A stretch of 64,000 nt of DNA from CALANV01 sp036381615 (lineage in GTDB: Bacteria > Pseudomonadota > Alphaproteobacteria > CACIAM-22H2): the NCBI GenBank assembly GCA_036381615.1, contig DASVCL010000027.1:134671-198670 (forward strand), in the 5' to 3' direction. How positions within the stretch are numbered: position 1 is the stretch's first letter; every line of letters starts with the position of its first letter. Below are positions 59,540-64,000 of the stretch, in pieces. The position numbers were made by a program, and so were the translations under genes. The notes under the pieces were generated by a model, which searched no databases, had not been told where the DNA came from, and saw only the letters and a program-made list of their open reading frames with translations.

Positions 59540-60018
59540 GGCGCCACCCGCCGCACGAGGCCGCCGATATCGGCGACGAGATGCCGCAACGCCTCGATCG
59601 CGAGCAGCGCGGCGCCGGCCGGGATCGCGGCGTAGATCCAGATCATCCCGATGCCGCTGCTGGGCGCCTCGATCATGCCCAGAAGGCTCGCGAGCGCGCC
59701 GCCCGACCGCCACAGCAGCGCGGCGACGAGCAGGACGAGGACGTGACACACGAGCCTGAACGCGGTCAGGACCCCGCGCGGCACGGCGTCGGTCAGCAGC
59801 GTGATGGCGACGTGAGCGCCGGCCCGGTAGCCGAGTGCGACGCCGAGCAGCGTGCCCCAGATCATGCAGTAGCGCGCGATCTCCTCGGCCCAGACGAGCG
59901 GGGTTGCGAAGAAGTACCGGAGCACGGCGTTCACGATGATGACCGCGAACATGCCGACGCCCGTGAGCGCGAGCAGGCCGGTGGTCGCGCCGTCGTAGAG
60001 TCGCCAGAACGTCGGCAT
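59536..60018 (-). CDS. dctQ: TRAP transporter small membrane subunit DctQ
   Basis: 160 residues, four helices. GVGMFAVIIVNAVLRYFFATPLVWAEEIARYCMIWGTLLGVALGYRAGAHVAITLL is the DctQ signature. Located between dctP and dctM; overlaps dctM. Functions with DctM as the Na+-dependent channel. Confidence 0.93.
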   Translation of the reverse strand: MPTFWRLYDGATTGLLALTGVGMFAVIIVNAVLRYFFATPLVWAEEIARYCMIWGTLLGVALGYRAGAHVAITLLTDAVPRGVLTAFRLVCHVLVLLVAALLWRSGGALASLLGMIEAPSSGIGMIWIYAAIPAGAALLAIEALRHLVADIGGLVRRVAP

Positions 60019-60081
60019 TTGCGTCGAAGCCCGGGGACGCGGGGCCGGGTGCCGCCTGGGCGCGCCCGGCCCACGCGTGGA

Positions 60082-61158
60082 TCAGTCGGCCAGCGCCTTC
60101 TGCGCGTCGGCGACCGCGGCCTGGACGTTCTCGATCCAGCCGGGCTCGACCTGCTGCTTGAGCCAGGCAAGCACGGGCGGCTGCGCGGCGGCGCGGAACT
60201 GCTCGAGCTCCGCCGCGGTCGGCTTGTAGATCTTCATGCCCTTGCTTGCGAGCTCGGCGACGCCGGCGGCCGAGTTGATCTGCTGGATCGACCGCCCGGC
60301 ATTGGCCGCGACGATGGCGTTGCGCTTGAGGAGCGCGCGGTTCTCGGCGTCCAGCCCCTGATAGAACTTCTCGTTCACGAGCAGGAAGTCGGTGCCGTAG
60401 ACGTGCTGATCGAGCGTCAGGTAGGTCTGGAACTCGTAGAACTTGTTGCCGAGGATGACGCTGACCGGATTCTCCTGGCCGTCGACCACCTTGGTGCGCA
60501 GCGCGCCCGGCGTCTCGGGCCATGCGACCGGCGTCGGGATGCCGCCAAGGCCCTTCACCATCTCGACATAGAGCGGCAGCTGCTGGACGCGCAGCTTGAG
60601 CCCCTTCATGTCGGCCGGGCTCCTGATCTCGCGGACCGAGTTCGTGAAGTTGCGGAAGCCGGTCTCGCCGTAGGCGAGGGTCCGCAGACCCGTCTTCTTC
60701 AGGCAGTGCTCGGCGAGCTTCTCGCCGAACGTGCCGTCCAGCGTCTTCCACGCGACGGCCGCGGAGGGGAACAGGAACGGCATGTCGAGAACCGCGGCTT
60801 CCTTGCAGTAGTTCCCGAAGACGCCGGACACCATCACGACCTGGATCGCGCCGGCCTGCGCCTGCGCCACCAGCTCCGTCTCGCCGCCGATCTGGCCCGC
60901 CGGATAGACCTCGACCTTGAGCTGCCCGCCGGACTCCGCCTCGACGAGGTCCTTGAAGACCTTGGCGGCAGCCCCCTTCTTGGACGTCGTCCAGTCGGCG
61001 GGGTCGACATGGGCGAACTTGATCGTCTGGGCCTGCGCCGTGCCGGCCGCCACCAGCAATGCGGCCGCGCAGGCGGCGCCGAGCGCCAGTCGCGCCGCGC
61101 TGTGGCGTTCTTTCCGGCGGCGGAACGGCCATGACGAGGTCGGTGATGTCCAGCTCAT
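60082..61158 (-). CDS. dctP: TRAP transporter solute-binding protein DctP
   Basis: 358 residues. Signal region (LALGAACAAALLVAAGTAQAQ) after a long basic n-region, then the DctP fold: TIKFAHVDPADWTTSKKGAAAKVFKDLVEAESGGQLKVEVYPAGQIGGETELVAQAQAGAIQVVM, GLKLRVQQLPLYVEMVKGLGGIPTPVAW, and VVDGQENPVSVILGNKFYEFQTYLTL. The conserved Arg of LRVQ binds a substrate carboxylate. The start may be further downstream. Periplasmic receptor for an organic acid. Confidence 0.94.
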   Translation of the reverse strand: MSWTSPTSSWPFRRRKERHSAARLALGAACAAALLVAAGTAQAQTIKFAHVDPADWTTSKKGAAAKVFKDLVEAESGGQLKVEVYPAGQIGGETELVAQAQAGAIQVVMVSGVFGNYCKEAAVLDMPFLFPSAAVAWKTLDGTFGEKLAEHCLKKTGLRTLAYGETGFRNFTNSVREIRSPADMKGLKLRVQQLPLYVEMVKGLGGIPTPVAWPETPGALRTKVVDGQENPVSVILGNKFYEFQTYLTLDQHVYGTDFLLVNEKFYQGLDAENRALLKRNAIVAANAGRSIQQINSAAGVAELASKGMKIYKPTAAELEQFRAAAQPPVLAWLKQQVEPGWIENVQAAVADAQKALAD

Positions 61159-61205
61159 GCTTTCCTCCCTTTTGCGTGCCTTTGGTCGCCGTTATCCGGC
61201 CAAAA

Positions 61206-61225
61206 TGTACGAACCGGTTCGTACA
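61206..61225. promoter_or_regulatory. Perfect palindromic operator upstream of dctP
   Basis: Each half is TGTACGAACC with its exact complement, 20 bp with no spacer, in the 108-bp gap between the TetR gene and dctP. Both flanks are consistent with TetR-type operators. It is 48 nt upstream of the dctP start, where it would overlap the promoter. Confidence 0.85.
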
Positions 61226-61266
61226 GTCAAGCAACCGCCGGGCGGCACATCCCTGACTACTGTCGG

Positions 61267-61944
61267 TTACTGTCGGTCGTTCGTGCGCCGCACGGATGCA
61301 AGGATCGTCTCGATGATGCGGGCGCGCCGCGCCGCCAGCGCCTTCGGCGATTCCATGTCGAGCTTGAAGATCGTCGAGAACGTCGCCCGGTTCGACACGT
61401 TGAAGAAGCAGAGCGCGCTGATCGTCATGTGCAGATCGATGGGGTCGACGTCGCGCCGGAAGATGCCTTCCTTCTTGCCGCGCTCGAGCACGCGCCGCAC
61501 CGCCTCGATGGCCGGAACGTTCAGCTCCTGGATGAGCTTCGACCGGGCGAGATATTTGCCGTTGTGTATGTTCTCGTTCATGACCAGCCGGATGAATTCC
61601 GGATGGCCGTTCTCGTAGTCGAACGTGAAGCCGACGAGCTTGCGCAGCGCGTCCTCTGGCGGGAGATGATCGAGCTGCAGCTCGCCTTCGATGTGCCGGA
61701 TGCGCCGGTAGGCTTCCTCGAGAACCGATATGTAAAGCGCCTCCTTGCCGCCGAAATAGTAGTAGATCATCCGCTTGCTCGTCTTCGTCCGCGCGGCGAT
61801 CTCGTCGATGCGCGCGCCGGCCAGCCCCTTTTCCGCGAATTCGACGGTCGCGACCGCAAGGATGTCCTGCTTCGTCTTTTCGGGATCGTTCGTCCGCGAG
61901 GCCCGCGGCGACGGCGCGATCTTCTTCTTTTTTCGCACGCTCAT
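61267..61944 (-). CDS. TetR/AcrR-family repressor
   Basis: 225 residues. After a basic N-terminus (VRKKKKIAPSPRASR) comes the TetR HTH (TKQDILAVATVEFAEKGLAGARIDEIAARTKTSKRMIYYYFGGKEALYISVLEEAYRRIR). The C-terminal ligand domain has YENGHPEFIRLVMNENIHNGKYL and DVDPIDLHMTISALCFFNVSNRATF. Lies upstream of dctPQM-aroE on the same strand with a perfect palindrome between. Probably represses them until a shikimate-like ligand binds. Confidence 0.93.
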   Translation of the reverse strand: MSVRKKKKIAPSPRASRTNDPEKTKQDILAVATVEFAEKGLAGARIDEIAARTKTSKRMIYYYFGGKEALYISVLEEAYRRIRHIEGELQLDHLPPEDALRKLVGFTFDYENGHPEFIRLVMNENIHNGKYLARSKLIQELNVPAIEAVRRVLERGKKEGIFRRDVDPIDLHMTISALCFFNVSNRATFSTIFKLDMESPKALAARRARIIETILASVRRTNDRQ

Positions 61945-62249
61945 GGGATGGCGTTCACTTTCGGATCGACGTTGGCGGCTGCATGTCCGTCCGGCCGGCG
62001 CAACCGAGGGACGTCAAACGGTGGTCCGCGTATCGCCGGTTGTTTTCCTGTGGCCGCCGAGCGCTGTCAACCGGCGCCGCCGATCCGTCCTTGTAAAGCG
62101 GCGCCGGAACCCCTATCTTTCCTATGTCAACTCGATTTGGGTCGGCCTCGGTTTATCGGTTCCTTCACGGCCCGACCCGGTTCCCTCCAGACCGCAGCTT
62201 GATCCGTCGCGCCGGTGGCGTGGCGGTCGTTCATTCATGGAGGGACTTC

Positions 62250-62456
62250 ATGTCCATCGGTACAGTCAAGTGGTTCAACCCGACCAAGGGTTACGGCTTC
62301 ATTCAGCCCGAGAGCGGCGCGGACGTTTTCGTGCACATCTCGGACGTCGAGCGCGCGGGCCTGGGCACGCTCAACGAAGGCCAGCGCGTGAGCTTCGATG
62401 TCATGCGCAACCCGAAGAACGGGAAGACCTCGGCGGCCAATCTCAAGGCCGTCTGA
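62250..62456 (+). CDS. Cold-shock protein
   Basis: 68 residues: GTVKWFNPTKGYGFIQPESGADVFVHISDVERAGLGTLNEGQRVSFDVMRNPKNGKTSAANLKAV. A standard CspA. GGAGGGAC RBS; a textbook terminator follows 6 nt after the stop. A long leader upstream of about 290 bp lies between it and the TetR gene, with no gene in it. Confidence 0.95.
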   Translation: MSIGTVKWFNPTKGYGFIQPESGADVFVHISDVERAGLGTLNEGQRVSFDVMRNPKNGKTSAANLKAV

Positions 62457-62462
62457 CCTCGA

Positions 62463-62487
62463 CGGGGCAGCTTCGGCTGCCCCGTTT
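62463..62487 (+). terminator. Intrinsic terminator of the cold-shock gene
   Basis: CGGGGCAGC (62463-62471), tetraloop TTCG, GCTGCCCCG (62476-62484), then TTT: a 9-bp stem with a UUCG tetraloop, among the most stable RNA hairpins. Confidence 0.92.
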
Positions 62488-62512
62488 CGATTCGGGATGC
62501 GGACTGCGCGTC

Positions 62513-63331
62513 CTATGATTCCGGCGATTCCGGCACGACCGCCCGCACCGCGAAGGCGCGGGCGATCAGGGAAATACGGCCGTCGGCCTGCGTCGGCAGC
62601 GCATCGCGCAGCCGGATCCTGAGCGCCTCGCGCCGCGCCGGCGAAAGACTCATGCAATAGCCCGGCGCCGGCCCCTGCGCGCCGAGGAACGGCGTCCAGT
62701 AATCCGCGAAATCGCGGAAGACCGTCGGCACGTCGATCGTGCGGACCTCGATGTCCGCGAGACCGGCGTTCCGGAACAGATCCGAAAGCGGCGCGGGGTT
62801 GCAGATCGGAAAACGGCGTCCTTCGTCCAGGGCTTCGGCCTCGGGATCGAGCGCGACGACGGTGTTCCAGAAATGGCGCATCAGCTGCATCTCGCCGGCA
62901 TAGTCCCAGACATACAATGCCACCGTGCCGCCGGGCCGCACGACGCGCCGCATCTCCGCGAGCGCGCGCGCCGCATCTGGAATGAAGTTCAGGACGAGGC
63001 CGGAGGCGGCGGCATCGACCGCGCGATCGGCGAGCGGCAGCGCCTGCGCATCGCCGATCCGGAAGCTGAGACGTGGATCGCACACATGCGCCCGCGCGTA
63101 GTCGAGATAGCCGGCCGAGGAATCGACCGCGAGCACCGATCGCGGCGCACCGTCGTCGAGGATGGTCCGGCTCAAGGCGCCGGTGCCGCATCCGACGTCG
63201 AGCCACGCGAGATCGGACGGCAGCGCCAGCCAGCGCAGGAACGCGCGGGCGACGGACCGGCTCCACCGCCCCACATACGGCTCGTACGCATCGCCGGCGG
63301 CCCACACATCTGCGGGCGTTTCCGCAACCAT
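62513..63331 (-). CDS. Class I SAM-dependent methyltransferase
   Basis: 272 residues. VWAAGDAYEPYVGRWSRSVARAFLRWL, WLDVGCGTGALSRTIL (SAM motif I), VLAVDSSAGYLDYAR (motif II acid), FRIGDAQALPLADRAVDAAASGLVLNFI and LAEMRRVVRPGGTVALYVWDY. Methyltransf_11/25 type. The MVAETP start at 63331 fits; the upstream frame to 63427 lacks an RBS. Substrate unknown. It lies next to the tRNA gene. Confidence 0.9.
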   Translation of the reverse strand: MVAETPADVWAAGDAYEPYVGRWSRSVARAFLRWLALPSDLAWLDVGCGTGALSRTILDDGAPRSVLAVDSSAGYLDYARAHVCDPRLSFRIGDAQALPLADRAVDAAASGLVLNFIPDAARALAEMRRVVRPGGTVALYVWDYAGEMQLMRHFWNTVVALDPEAEALDEGRRFPICNPAPLSDLFRNAGLADIEVRTIDVPTVFRDFADYWTPFLGAQGPAPGYCMSLSPARREALRIRLRDALPTQADGRISLIARAFAVRAVVPESPES

Positions 63332-63451
63332 GGCCGTGCGCCCTGCCCGACGTGGGAAAACGTCGACATCCTGCCACGGACGCGCGGCGTTTGCAGCGCC
63401 GCCGCGCCGCCAATCCGCGAATCGCAAACGGTGTGCACGAAGGTGTTCTGG

Positions 63452-63528
63452 TGGCGTCCCCGGGGTGACTCGAACACCCGACCCACAGTTTAGGAAACTG
63501 TTGCTCTATCCTGCTGAGCTACGGGGAC
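63452..63528 (-). tRNA. tRNA-Arg (anticodon CCT)
   Basis: 77 nt including encoded CCA. Acceptor GTCCCCG pairs with CGGGGAC, discriminator G; D-arm AGCTCAGCAGGATAGAGCA; anticodon arm ACAGT-TTCCTAA-ACTGT with anticodon CCT; T-arm GGGTGTTCGAGTCACCC. All stems pair. Reads the rare AGG arginine codon. Confidence 0.96.
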
Positions 63529-63582
63529 GCGGCGGCGTCGTTATAGCAGCCGCAGCGCCGTCTGCCAAAGAGGGCGCGGGGT

Positions 63583-63903
63583 TCAGGCCGGCACGCCGGC
63601 GGCGGCGCGGAGCTTGAGCCAGAAGCGCAGCAGGTCGCGCGCGCAGCGCACCGCCTCGTCCTCGGACATGCGTCCGATGGTCGCGGCGAGCCGTCCCTCC
63701 TCGCCGCGGGCAGCGCGGTAGGAGACGGCGTCGAGCAGGCCCAGATATTGCTGGCGCAGCTCGCCCGCCGGCAGCATCGTCTCGGGCACCGACACGATCG
63801 CGATCCAGGCGCGCAACAGCCGCTGCTTGATGCCGCCGGGTCCCGTCGCCAGCGCTTCCAGAGCACGGTCGAATTCGTCGATCGGAATACCGGATCCGCT
63901 CAT
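63583..63903 (-). CDS. Small hypothetical helical protein
   Basis: 106 residues, soluble, helical. IDEFDRALEALATGPGGIKQRLLRAWIAIVSVPETMLPAGELRQQYLGLLDAVSYRA then RMSEDEAVRCARDLLRFWLKLRAAAG. No family recognised. The minus strand ahead of it (63904-64000) runs to the window edge and shows no other gene. Confidence 0.6.
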   Translation of the reverse strand: MSGSGIPIDEFDRALEALATGPGGIKQRLLRAWIAIVSVPETMLPAGELRQQYLGLLDAVSYRAARGEEGRLAATIGRMSEDEAVRCARDLLRFWLKLRAAAGVPA

Positions 63904-64000
63904 GGCCCGTCAGCCGCCCTGATTCCGCATGCAGGCACGCCTTAGCGCGCAGCCGCGGGCCGCCGCAAACGTCCAATGTAAGTATCGCCTTTGGGACCGG

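Noticed and set aside
58262..61234. A 990-codon minus-strand frame that could suggest a DctP-DctM fusion
   Set aside because: Only the part from 59539 down is DctM; upstream the frame runs out of phase through dctQ and dctP, which are coded in other frames.
61258..61277. Tandem 10-bp duplication TACTGTCGGT at the TetR stop codon
   Set aside because: Likely replication slippage; it does not change the reading frame usefully and no function is suggested.
1..64000. CRISPR arrays, insertion sequences, prophage or attachment sites
   Set aside because: No regularly spaced repeats, transposase or integrase genes. The tRNA-Arg at 63452 has no duplicated 3' end nearby within the window.

Overview
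The window is GC-rich, densely coded bacterial chromosome. It looks alphaproteobacterial: it has a cpa/tad pilus operon in alphaproteobacterial style, a TIGR02300-type zinc-ribbon protein, CarD, several single-domain and one double-domain cold-shock proteins, HWE/HisKA_2-type sensor kinases, and repeated promoter-like sites of the form GGAAC-N16/17-CGTT, the signature of the alphaproteobacterial general-stress sigma factor EcfG. I cannot name the genus. There is no rRNA, phage, insertion sequence or CRISPR array; the only tRNA is tRNA-Arg(CCT) near the right end.

Layout. 0-3 kb: ureide (purine) catabolism, with a ureidoglycine/alanine-glyoxylate-type aminotransferase (cut by the left edge), an allantoate-type amidohydrolase and a divergent PuuE-type allantoinase. 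3-5.4 kb: a cupin, a 28-residue membrane peptide and a sensor kinase. 5.7-10.9 kb: a compact eboD-E-C-A-B cluster (sugar-phosphate cyclase-like, EboE, UbiA-like, EboA, TatD-like) with no eboF beside it. 11-13 kb: a soluble PQQ sugar dehydrogenase overlapping its cytochrome c. 13.9-17 kb: a glycine betaine/proline ABC importer (proVWX) closed by a strong hairpin. 17-23 kb: mixed housekeeping genes, including mtgA between two short-chain dehydrogenases and a retropepsin-like membrane protease.

23-31 kb looks like a stress/envelope region: a Gly-rich secreted protein, an SGNH hydrolase, a DUF421 pair, a one-pass membrane protein, four cold-shock-domain proteins, CarD, three unrecognised small proteins and a Rap1a/Tai-like secreted protein. 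Four minus-strand units here carry EcfG-like promoters, and matching sites precede three genes elsewhere (cupin, 28-residue peptide, outer-membrane barrel). 31-41 kb: azlCD exporter, glycosyltransferase-like genes, a second sensor kinase, an Lrp regulator, an HdeD-like protein, a cytidylyltransferase-like gene, a Mut7-C RNase-like gene and a GT87-type membrane glycosyltransferase.

41.2-54.1 kb: one uninterrupted Tad/Flp pilus operon (flp, cpaB, cpaC, small lipoprotein, tadG-like, two TadE-type pseudopilins, cpaE, cpaF, tadB, tadC, a TPR-LytR_C lipoprotein, tadD, prepilin peptidase), followed by a convergent LuxR-type regulator. Then come a divergent HerA-like ATPase and a TetR-controlled TRAP transporter plus aroE unit with a perfect 20-bp palindromic operator, probably for shikimate/quinate-like substrates. 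The right end has a cold-shock gene with a textbook terminator, a methyltransferase, the tRNA and a small unknown gene.
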